Of a stretch of 64,000 bases of DNA, positions 25,001 through 35,863 are shown piece by piece. Origin of the DNA: Archivesica marissinica (Eukaryota > Mollusca > Bivalvia > Venerida > Vesicomyidae); the NCBI GenBank assembly GCA_014843695.1, contig CM026401.1, forward strand, positions 23,884,584 through 23,948,583, written 5' to 3'. Position numbers and translations under genes: made by a program. The notes under the pieces were generated by a model that searched no databases, was not told the origin of the DNA, and saw only the letters and a program-made list of their open reading frames with translations. Numbering within the stretch: the first letter of the stretch is position 1; every line of letters begins with the position of its first letter.

Positions 25001-27338
25001 CTTGATATATAGTAGTATTGTTGGCTTGTTATATAGTAGTATTGTTGGCTTGTTATATAGTAGTATTGTTGGCTTGATATATAGTAGTATTGTTGGCTTG
25101 ATATATAGTAGTATTGTTGGCTTGATATATAGTAGTAGTGTTGGCTTGATATATAGTAGTATTGTTGGCTTGATATATAGTAGTATTGTTGGCTTGATAT
25201 ATAGTAGTATTGTTGGCTTGATATATAGTAGTATTGTTGGCTTGATATATAGTAGTATTGTTGGCTTGATATATAGTAGTAGTGTTGGCTTGTTGGCTTG
25301 ATATATAGTAGTATTGTTGGCTTGATATATAGTAGTATTGTTGGCTTGATATATAGTAGTAGTGTTGGCTTGATATATAGTAGTATTGTTGGCTTGTTAT
25401 ATAGTAGTATTGTTGGCTTGATATATAGTAGTAGTGTTGGCTTGTTGGCTTGATATATAGTAGTATTGTTGGCTTGATATATAGTAGTATTGTTGGCTTG
25501 ATATATAGTAGTATTGTTGGCTTGTTATATAGTAGTATTGTTGGCTTGATATATAGTAGTAGTGTTGGCTTGATATATAGTAGTATTGTTGGCTTGATAT
25601 ATAGTAGTATTGTTGGCTTGATATATAGTAGTATTGTTGGCTTGTTATATAGTAGTATTGTTGGCTTGTTATATAGTAGTATTGTTGGCTTGTTATATAG
25701 TAGTATTGTTGGCTTGATATATAGTAGTATTGTTGGCTTGATATATAGTAGTATTGTTGGCTTGATATATAGTAGTATTGTTGGCTTGATATATAGTAGT
25801 AGTGTTGGCTTGATATATAGTAGTATTGTTGGCTTGTTATATAGTAGTATTGTTGGCTTGTTATATAGTAGTATTGTTGGCTTGTTATATAGTAGTATTG
25901 TTGGCTTGATATATAGTAATAGTGTTGGCTTGATATATAGTAGTATTGTTGGCTTGATATATAGTAGTATTGTTGGCTTGATATATAGTAGTATTGTTGG
26001 CTTGATATATAGTAGTATTGTTGGCTTGATATATAGTAGTATTGTTGGCTTGATATATAGTAGTATTGTTGGCTTGATATATAGTAGTATTGTTGGCTTG
26101 ATATATAGTAGTATTGTTGGCTTGATATATAGTAGTATTGTTGGCTTGATATATAGTAGTATTGTTGGCTTGATATATAGTAGTATTGTTGGCTTGATAT
26201 ATAGTAGTATTGTTGGCTTGATATATAGTAGTAGTGTTGGCTTGATATATAGTAGTATTGTTGGCTTGATATATAGTAGTATTGTTGGCTTGATATATAG
26301 TAGTATTGTTGGCTTGTTATATATAGTAGTATTGTTGGCTTGTTATATAGTAGTGTTATATAGTAGTATTGTTGGCTTGTTATATAGTAGTATTGTTGGC
26401 TTGTTATATAGTAGTAGTGTTGGCTTGATATATAGTAGTATTGTTGGCTTGATATATAGTAGTATTGTTGGCTTGTTATATAGTAGTATTGTTGGCTTGT
26501 TATATAGTAGTAGTGTTGGCTTGATATATAGTAGTATTGTTGGCATATATCTTGTTGGCTTGATATATAGTAGTATTGTTGACTTGTTATATAGTAGTAT
26601 TGTTGGCTTATTATATAGTAGTATTGTTGGCTTGTTATATAGTAGTATTGTTGGCTTGTTATATAGTAGTAATGTTGGCTTGATATATAGTAGTATTGTT
26701 GGCTTGTTATATAGTAGTATTGTTGGCTTGTTATATAGTAGTAGTGTTGGCTTGTTATATAGTAGTATTGTTGGCTTGTTATATAGTAGTAGTGTTGGCT
26801 TGATATATTGTAGTATTGTTGGCTTGTTATATAGTAGTATTGTTGGCTTGTTATATAGTAGTATTGTTGGATTGTTATATAGTAGTATTGTTGGCTTGTT
26901 CTATAGTAGTAGTGTTGGCTTGATATATAGTAGTATTGTTGGCTTGATATATAGTAGTATTGTTGGCTTGATATATAGTATTATTGTTGGCTTGATATAT
27001 AGTAGTATTGTTGGCTTGTTATATAGTAGTATTGTTGGATTGTTATATAGTAGTATTGTTGGATTGTTATATAGTAGTATTGTTGGCTTGTTCTATAGTA
27101 GTATTGTTGGCTTGATATATAGTAGTATTGTTGGCTTGATATATAGTAGTATTGTTGGCTTGATATATAGTAGTATTGTTGGCTTGATATATAGTAGTAT
27201 TGTTGGCTTGTTATATAGTAGTATTGTTGGCTTGTTATATAGTAGTAGTGTTGGCTTGATATATAGTAGTATTGTTGGCTTGATATATAGTAGTATTGTT
27301 GGCTTGATATATAGTAGTATTGTTGGCTTGTTGGCTTG
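22100..27338 (+). repeat. Multi-kilobase block, copy 2, of an internal duplication in minisatellite 2
   Basis: Same unit order as 13998-19226. In the 24.6-26.3 kb part many rare variants of copy 1 (TATTGTAGT, AGTATTATTG, AGTAATAGTG) are replaced by the majority unit. That points to either homogenisation or over-polishing of the assembly. Confidence 0.65.
22802..22856. other. G/T-only patch in minisatellite 2
   Basis: TTTGTGTTTGTTGGTTG-type sequence, G and T only apart from one GGCTTG remnant, interrupts otherwise regular units. It is probably a low-quality consensus segment. Confidence 0.55.
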
Positions 27339-30300
27339 ATATATAGTAGTATTGTTGGCTTGATATATAGTAGTATTGTTGGCTTGATATATAGTAGTAT
27401 TGTTGGCTTGATATATAGTAGTATTGTTGGCTTGATATATAGTAGTATTGTTGGCTTGTTATATAGTAGTATTGTTGTTGTTGGCTTGATATATAGTAGT
27501 ATTGTTGGCTTGTTGGCTTGATATATAGTAGTATTGTTGGCTTGATATATAGTAGTATTGTTGGCTTGATATATAGTAGTATTGTTGGCTTGATATATAG
27601 TAGTATTGTTGGCTTGATATATAGTAGTATTGTTGGCTTGATATATAGTAGTATTGTTGGCTTGTTATATAGTAGTAGTGTTGGCTTGATATATAGTAGT
27701 ATTGTTGGCTTGTTATATAGTAGTAGTGTTAGCTTGTTGGCTTGATATATAGTAGTATTGTTGGCTTGATATATAGTAGTATTGTTGGCTTGATATATAG
27801 TAGTAGTGTTGGCTTGATATATAGTAGTATTGTTGGCTTGTTATATAGTAGTATTGTTGGCTTGTTATATAGTAGTAGTGTTGGCTTCATATATAGTAGT
27901 AGTGTTGGCTTCATATATAGTAGTATTGTTGGCTTGATATATAGTAGTATTGTTGGCTTGTTATATAGTAGTAGTGTTGGCTTGATATATAGTAGTATTG
28001 TTGGCTTGATATATAGTAGTATTGTTGGCTTGTTATATAGTAGAAGTGTTGGCTTGATATATAGTAGTATTGTTGGCTTGATATATAGTAGTATTGTTGG
28101 CTTGATATATAGTAGTATTGTTGGCTTGTTATATAGTAGTAGTGTTGGCTTGATATATAGTAGTAGTGTTGGCTTGATATATAGTAGTAGTGTTGGCTTG
28201 ATATATAGTAGTATTGTTGGCTTGATATATAGTAGTATTGTTGGCTTGATATATAGTAGTAGTGTTGGCTTGTTGGCTTGATATATAGTAGTATTGTTGG
28301 CTTGATATATAGTAGTAGTGTTGGCTTGATATATAGTAGTATTGTTGGCTTGATATATAGTAGTAGTGTTGGCTTGATATATAGTAGTAGTGTTGGCTTG
28401 ATATATAGTAGTATTGTTGGCTTGATATATAGTAGTATTGTTGGCTTGATATATAGTAGTATTGTTGGCTTGATATATAGTAGTAGTGTTGGCTTGATAT
28501 ATAGTAGTATTGTTGGCTTGATATATAGTAGTATTGTTGGCTTGATATATAGTAGTAGTGTTGGCTTGATATATAGTAGTATTGTTGGCTTGATATATAT
28601 GTTTGGCTTATATATAGTAGTATTGTTGGCTTGATATATAGTAGTATTGTTGGCTTGATATATAGTAGTAGTGTTGGCTTGATATATAGTAGTATTGTTG
28701 GCTTGATATATAGTAGTAGTTGGCTTGTTATATAGTAGTATTGTTGGCTTGATATATAGTAGTAGTGTTGGCTTGATATATAGTAGTATTGTTGGCTTGA
28801 TATATAGTAGTAGTGTTGGCTTGATATATAGTAGTATTGTTGGCTTGATATATAGTAGTATGTTGGCTTGATATATAGTAGTATTTGTTGGCTTGTATAT
28901 AGTAGTGTTGGCTTGATATATAGTAGTATTGTTGGCTTGATATATAGTAGTATTGTTGGCTTGATATATAGTAGTATTGTTGGCTTGATATATTGTAGTA
29001 GTGTTGGCTTGTTGGCTTGATATATAGTAGTATTGTTGGCTTGATATATAGTAGTAGTGTTGGCTTGATATATAGTAGTATTGTTGGCTTGATATATAGT
29101 AGTAGTGTTGGCTTGTTGGCTTGATATATAGTAGTATTGTTGGCTTGATATATAGTAGTATTGTTGGTTTGATATATAGTAGTAGTGTTGGCTTGATATA
29201 TAGTAGTATTGTTGGCTTGATATATAGTAGTTGTGTTGGCTTGTTGGCTTGATATATAGTAGTCTTGTTGGCTTGATATATAGTAGTATTGTTGGCTTGA
29301 TATATAGTAGTAGTGTTGGCTTGATATATAGTAGTATTGTTGGCTTGTTATATTGTAGTGTTGTTGGCTTGTTATATAGTAGTATTGTTGGCTTGTTATA
29401 TTGTAGTGTTGTTGGCTTGTTATATAGTAGTATTGTTGGCTTGTTATATTGTAGTATTGTTGGCTTGTTATATTGTAGTATTGTTGGCTTGTTATATAGT
29501 AGTATTGTTGGCTTGTTATATTGTAGTATTGTTGGCTTGTTATATTGTAGTATTGTTGGCTTGATATATAGTAGTATTGTTGGCTTGTTATATAATAGTA
29601 TTGTTGGCTTGTTATATTGTAGTATTGTTGGCTTGTTATATAGTAGTATTGTTGGCTTGATATTTAGTAATAGTGTTGGCTTGATATATAGTAGTATTGT
29701 TGGCTTGTTATATAGTAGTATTGTTGGCTTGTTATATAGTAGTATTGTTGGCTTGATATATAGTAGTATTGTTGGCTTGATATATAGTAGTATTGTTGGC
29801 TTGATATATAGTAGTAGTGTTGGCTTGATATATAGTAGTAGTGTTGGCTTGATATATAGTAGTATTGTTGGCTTTATATATAGTAGTATTGTTGGCTTGA
29901 TATATAGTAGTAGTGTTGGCTTGATATATAGTAGTATTGTTGGCTTGATATATAGTAGTAGTGTTGGCTTGATATATAGTAGTATTGTTGGCTTTATATA
30001 TAGTAGTATTGTTGGCTTGATATATAGTAGTAGTGTTGGCTTGATATATAGTAGTATTGTTGGCTTTATATATAGTAGTATTGTTGGCTTGATATATAGT
30101 AGTATTGTTGGCTTGATATATTGTAGTAGTGTTGGCTTGTTGGCTGATATATAGTAGTATTGTTGGCTTGTTATATTGTAGTGTTGTTGGCTTGTTATAT
30201 AGTAGTATTGTTGGCTTGTTATATTGTAGTGTTGTTGGCTTGTTATATAGTAGTATTGTTGGCTTGTTATATAGTAGTATTGTTGGCTTGTTATATAGTA

Positions 30301-33300
30301 GTATTGTTGGCTTGATATATAGTAGTATTGTTGGCTTGTTATATTGTAGTATTGTTGGCTTGTTATATAGTAGTATTGTTGGCTTGATATATAGTAGTAT
30401 TGTTGGCTTGATATATAGTAGTATTGTTGGCTTGATATATAGTAGTATTGTTGGCTTGTATATAGTAGTATTGTTGGCTTGATATATAGTAGTATTGTTG
30501 GCTTGATATATAGTAGTATTGTTGGCTTGATATATAGTAGTATTGTTGGCTTGATATATAGTAGTATTGTTGGCTTGATATATAGTAGTATTGTTGGCTT
30601 GATATATAGTAGTATTGTTGGCTTGATATATAGTAGTATTGTTGGCTTGATATATAGTAGTATTGTTGGCTTGATATATAGTAGTAGTGTTGGCTTGATA
30701 TATAGTAGTATTGTTGGCTTGATATATAGTAGTAGTGTTGGCTTGATATATAGTAGTATTGTTGGCTTGTTATATAGTAGTATTGTTGGCTTGATATATA
30801 GTAGTAGTGTTGGCTTGTTGGCTTGATATATAGTAGTATTGTTGGCTTGATATATAGTAGTATTGTTGGCTTGATATATAGTAGTATTGTTGGCTTGTTA
30901 TATTGTAGTATTGTTGGCTTGATATATAGTAGTAGTGTTGGCTTGATATATAGTAGTATTGTTGGCTTGATATATAGTAGTATTGTTGGCTTGATATATA
31001 GTAGTATTGTTGGCTTGTTATATAGTAGTATTGTTGGCTTGTTATATAGTAGTATTGTTGGCTTGTTATATAGTATTATTGTTGGCTTGATATAGTAGTA
31101 TTGTTGGCTTGATATATAGTAGTATTGTTGGCTTGATATATAGTAGTATTGTTGGCTTGATATATAGTAATAGTGTTGGCTTGATATATAGTAGTATTGT
31201 TGGCTTGTTATATAGTAGTATTGTTGGCTTGTTATATAGTAGTATTGTTGGCTTGTTATATAGTAGTATTGTTGGCTTGATATATAGTAGTAGTGTTGGC
31301 TTGATATATAGTAGTATTGTTGGCTTGATATATAGTAGTATTGTTGGCTTGTTATATAGTAGTATTGTTGGCTTGATATATAGTAGTATTGTTGGCTTGA
31401 TATATAGTAGTATTGTTGGCTTGATATATAGTAGTATTGTTGGCTTGATATATAGTAGTATTGTTGGCTTGATATATAGTAGTATTGTTGGCTTGATATA
31501 TAGTAGTATTGTTGGCTTGATATATAGTAGTATTGTTGGCTTGATATATAGTAGTATTGTTGGCTTGATATATAGTAGTATTGTTGGCTTGATATATAGT
31601 AGTATTGTTGGCTTGATATATAGTAGTATTGTTGGCTTGATATATAGTAGTATTGTTGGCTTGATATATAGTAGTATTGTTGGCTTGATATATAGTAGTA
31701 TTGTTGGCTTGATATATAGTAGTAGTGTTGGCTTGTTGGCTTGATATATAGTAGTATTGTTGGCTTGATATATAGTAGTATTGTTGGCTTGATATATAGT
31801 AGTATTGTTGGCTTGTTTATATAGTAGTATTGTTGGCTTGATATATAGTAGTATTGTTGGCTTGATATATAGTAGTATTGTTGGCTTGATATATAGTAGT
31901 ATTGTTGGCTTGATATATAGTAGTATTGTTGGCTTGTTATATAGTAGTATTGTTGGCTTGTTATATAGTAGTATTGTTGGCTTGTATATAGTATTATGTT
32001 GGCTTGATATATAGTAGTATTGTTGGCTTGATATATAGTAGTATGTTGGCTTGATATATAGTAGTATTGTTGGCTTGATATATAGTAATAGTGTTGGCTT
32101 GATATATAGTAGTATTGTTGGCTTGTATATAGTAGTATTGTTGGCTTGTTATATAGTAGTATTGTTGGCTTGTTATATAGTAGTATTGTTGGCTTGATAT
32201 ATAGTAATAGTGTTGGCTTGATATATAGTAGTATTGTTGGCTTGATATATAGTAGTATTGTTGGCTTGATATATCGTAGTATTGTTGGCTTGTTATATAG
32301 TAGTATTGTTGGCTTGATATATAGTAGTATTGTTGGCTTGATATATAGTAGTATTGTTGGCTTGATATATAGTAGTATTGTTCGCTTGATATATAATAGT
32401 ATTGTTGGCTTGATATATAGTAGTATTGTTGGCTTGATATATAATAGTATTGTTGGCTTGATATATAGTAGTATTGTTGGCTTGATATATAGTAGTAGTG
32501 TTGGCCTGATATATAGTAGTATTGTTGGCTTGATATATAGTAGTATTGTTGGCTTGTTATATAGTAGTATTGTTGACTTGTTGGCTTGATATATAGTAGT
32601 ATTGTTGGCTTGATATATAGTAGTAGTGTTGGCTTGTTGGCTTGATATATAGTAGTATTGTTGGCTTGATATATAGTAGTATTGTTGGCTTGATATATAG
32701 TAGTATTGTTGGCTTGTTATATAGTAATAGTGTTGGCTTGATATATAGTAGTATTGTTGGCTTGTTATATAGTAATAGTGTTGGCTTGATATATAGTAGT
32801 ATTGTTGGCTTGATATATAGTAGTATTGTTGGCTTGATATATAGTAGTATTGTTCGCTTGATATATAGTAGTATTGTTCGCTTGATATATAATAGTATTG
32901 TTGGCTTGATATATAGTAGTATTGTTGGCTTGATATATAATAGTATTGTTGGCTTGATATATAGTAGTATTGTTGGCTTGATATATAGTAGTAGTGTTGG
33001 CTTGATATATAGTAGTATTGTTGGCTTGATATATAGTAGTATTGTTGGCTTGTTATATAGTAGTATTGTTGACTTGTTGGCTTGATATATAGTAGTATTG
33101 TTGGCTTGTTGGCTTGATATATAGTAGTAGTGTTGGCTTGATATATAGTAGTATTGTTGGCTTGATATATAGTAGTATTGTTGGCTTGATATATAGTAGT
33201 ATTGTTGGCTTGTTATATAGTAATATTGTTGGCTTGATATATAGTAGTATTGTTGGCTTGTTATATAGTAATAGTGTTGGCTTGATATATAGTAGTATTG

Positions 33301-34618
33301 TTGGCTTGTTATATAGTAATAGTGTTGGCTTGATATATAGTACTATTGTTGGCTTGTTATATAGTAGTATTGTTGGCTTGTTATATAGTAATAGTGTTGG
33401 CTTGATATATAGTAGTATTGTTGGCTTGATATATAATAGTATTGTTGGCTTGATATATAGTAGTATTGTTGGCTTGATATATAGTAGTATTGTTGGCTTC
33501 ATATATAGTAGTAGTGTTGGCTTGTTGGCTTGATATATGGTAGTATTGTTGGCTTGATATATAGTAGTATTGTTGGCTTGATACATAGTAGTAGTGTTGG
33601 CTTGATATATAGTAGTATTGTTGGCTTGATATATAGTAGTATTGTTGGCTTGTTATATAGTAATATTGTTGGCTTGTTATATAGTAGTAGTGTTGGCTTG
33701 ATATATAGTAGTATTGTTGGCTTGATATATAGTAGTATTGTTGGCTTGTTATATAGTAATATTGTTGGCTTGTTATATAGTAGTATTGTTGGCTTGTTAT
33801 ATAGTAGTATTGTTGGCTTGTTATATAGTAGTATTGTTGGCTTGATACATAGTAATATTGTTGTCTTGATATATAGTAGTATTGTTGGCTTGATATATAG
33901 TAGTATTGTTGGCTTGTTATATAGTAGTATTGTTGGCTTGTTGGCTTGTTGGCTTGATATATAGTAGTATTGTTGGCTTGATATATAGTAGTAGTGTTGG
34001 CTTGTTGGCTTGATATATAGTAGTAGTGGTGGCTTGATATATAGTAATATTGTTGGCTTGTTATATAGTAGTATTGTTGGCTTGTTATATAGTAATATTG
34101 TTGGCTTGATATATAGTAGTATTGTTGGCTTGATATATAGTAGTAGTGTTGGCTTGATATATAGTAATATTGTTGGCTTGATATATAGTAGTATTGTTGG
34201 CTTGATATATAGTAGTAGTGTTGGCTTGTTGGCTTGATATATAGTAGTATTGTTGGCTTGATATATAGTAGTATTGTTGGCTTGATATATAGTAATATTG
34301 TTGGCTTGATATATAGTAGTATTGTTGGCTTGATATATAGTAGTAGTGTTGGCTTGTTGGCTTGATATATAGTAGTATTGTTGGCTTGATATATAGTAGT
34401 ATTGTTGGCTTGATATATAGTAGTATTGTTGGCTTGATATATAGTAGTATTGTTGGCTTGATATATAGTAGTAGTGTTGGCTTGTTGGCTTGATATATAG
34501 TAGTATTGTTGGCTTGATATATAGTAGTATTGTTGGCTTGATATATAGTAGTATTGTTGGCTTGATATATAGTAGTATTGTTGGCTTGATATATAGTAGT
34601 AGTGTTGGCTTGATATAT

Positions 34619-34740
34619 TATGAAAATTATTTGAAAGTGAAATGTTTGATCAAATCTGAGAAATATTTAACTCGTCAGATCAGAAAATTAAAAAAAGTGG
34701 ACCGGTTAAACAACGAGTTTGATGTTCATTATTGTTTCAG
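34619..34740 (+). other. Intron B, 3' unique segment with splice acceptor
   Basis: A/T-rich unique sequence follows the last 24-bp unit and ends in ATTATTGTTTCAG, a good pyrimidine-rich 3' splice site directly before exon C. No other coding exon is supported here. Confidence 0.6.
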
Positions 34741-34854
34741 AGTGTGATATAGCTCCATGGTCTGACCTTAGTCCGCCAGTTGTGCAGCAGGCAGAGTGGA
34801 TTTTCCAGGATAAATGGAAGGTGTATAAACCCCTGATGCAAAGAGAAACAGGAA
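34741..34854 (+). CDS. Exon C, internal coding exon of unrecognised protein
   Basis: The 114-bp exon has two leading bases (AG), 37 full codons and one trailing base. Residues include CDIAPWSDLSPPVVQQ, then AEWIFQDKWKVYKPLMQRET and a final G. It is rich in aromatic and charged residues and looks like real coding sequence rather than repeat. The acceptor is TTGTTTCAG and the donor is GGAA/GTGAGA, which fits the consensus. An earlier possible donor, GGAAG/GTGTAT at 34820/34821, would put exon D in a frame that soon stops, so I reject it. Read-through into the intron meets a stop at about 34899-34901. The function is not recognised. Confidence 0.7.
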
Positions 34855-34967
34855 GTGAGAAATATATCTGTTTTAATACATGTTTGTACTTTCTGTTCTA
34901 ACATGACTTGCTGTGTTATATTTGCAATAATAAGTTTTTCAAATAGGAAAGCTGTTACCTCATCTAA
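34855..34967 (+). other. Intron C, 5' unique segment
   Basis: Unique T-rich sequence lies between the GTGAGA donor and the first 29-bp unit. A diverged fragment, GCTGTTACCTCATCTAAGCA (about 34951-34970), resembles the repeat unit and probably marks the old array edge. Confidence 0.5.
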
Positions 34968-35863
34968 GCAATGCTTGGAGTGAGCTATTGTTACAGGCAA
35001 TGCTTAGAGTGAGCTATTGTTACAGACAATGCTCAGAGTGAGCTATTGTTACAGGCAATGCTTGGAGTGAGCTATTGTTACAGGCAATGCTTGGAGTGAG
35101 CTATTGTTACAGACAATGCTTGGAGTGAGCTATTGTTACAGACAATGCTCGGAGTGAGCTATTGTTACAGGCAATGCTTAGAGTGATCTATTGTTACAGG
35201 CAATGCTTGGAGTGAGCTATTGTTACAGACAATGCTTAGAGTCAGCTATTGTTACAGGCAATGCTCAGAGTGAGCTATTGTTACAGACAATGCTCGGAGT
35301 GAGCTATTGTTACAGGCAATGCTTAGAGTGAACTATTGTTACAGGCAATGCTTGGAGTGAGCTATTGTTACAGACAATGCTTAGAGTCAGCTATTGTTAC
35401 AGGCAATGCTCGGAGTGAGCTATTGTTACAGGCAATGCTCAGAGTGAGCTATTGTTACAGACAATGCTCGGAGTGAGCTATTGTTACAGGCAATGCTTGG
35501 AGTGAGCTATTGTTACAGGCAATGCTCGGAGTGAGCTATTGTTACAGGCAATGCTTGGAGTGAGCTATTGTTACAGACAATGCTCGCATTGAGCTATTGT
35601 TACAGGCAATGCTTGGAGTGAGCTATTGTTACAGGCAATGCTTGGAGTGAGCTATTGTTACAGGCAATGCTTGGAGTGAGCTATTGTTACAGGCAATGCT
35701 CACAGTAAGCTATTGTTACAGGCAATGCTTGGAGTGAGCTATTGTTACAGGCAATGCTTGGAGTGAGCTATTGTTACAGGCAATGCTCGGAGTGAGCTAT
35801 TGTTACAGGCAATGCTTGGAGTGAGCTATTGTTACAGGCAATGCTTGGAGTGAGCTATTGTTA
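34968..35863 (+). repeat. Minisatellite 3, 29-bp units (intron C)
   Basis: About 31 units with the core GGCAATGCTTGGAGTGAGC plus TATTGTTACA. The main variable site reads CTCGGAG, CTTGGAG or CTCAGAG, the three states expected from a decaying methylated CpG. A second site is TACAGGC versus TACAGAC. The last unit merges into the 39-bp family without a spacer. Confidence 0.93.

Larger units (their letters stand above)
3403..34618 (+). repeat. Minisatellite 2, 24-bp units, about 31 kb (intron B)
   Basis: Roughly 1,250 head-to-tail units with the core TTGGCTTGATATATAGTAG plus TATTG. One unit has 11 T, 6 A, 6 G and only 1 C, so the sense strand is strongly C-poor and the consensus lacks CpG. Common variants are GATAT/GTTAT, TAGTATTG/TAGTAGTG, AGTAGT/TGTAGT and AGTAAT. 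Partial units (TTGGCTTG only) punctuate it. Because 24 is a multiple of 3, one frame reads IYSSIVGL repeats for hundreds of codons; these are not genes. Rare variants recur in blocks, showing large internal duplications. The array is interrupted by a 1,000-N gap, so its true length is unknown. It ends about 120 bp before exon C. Confidence 0.95.

Noticed and set aside
3434..34600. IYSSIVGL-repeat frames and reverse KPTILLYI frames as membrane or repeat proteins
   Set aside because: Translations of the 24-bp minisatellite on both strands. Some are drawn through the N gap, which proves they are not evidence of coding.
34490..34747. 85-codon frame crossing from the 24-bp array into exon C
   Set aside because: It crosses the splice acceptor in a frame different from the exon chain and begins inside the minisatellite.
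34741..34820. Shorter exon C ending at GGAAG/GTGTAT
   Set aside because: Joining this donor to exon D gives a frame that stops after about 15 codons, whereas the 34854 donor gives an open frame to a terminal stop.
34737..35000. 87-codon minus-strand frame opposite exon C
   Set aside because: A shadow of exon C. It runs into the 29-bp repeat and has no splice support.
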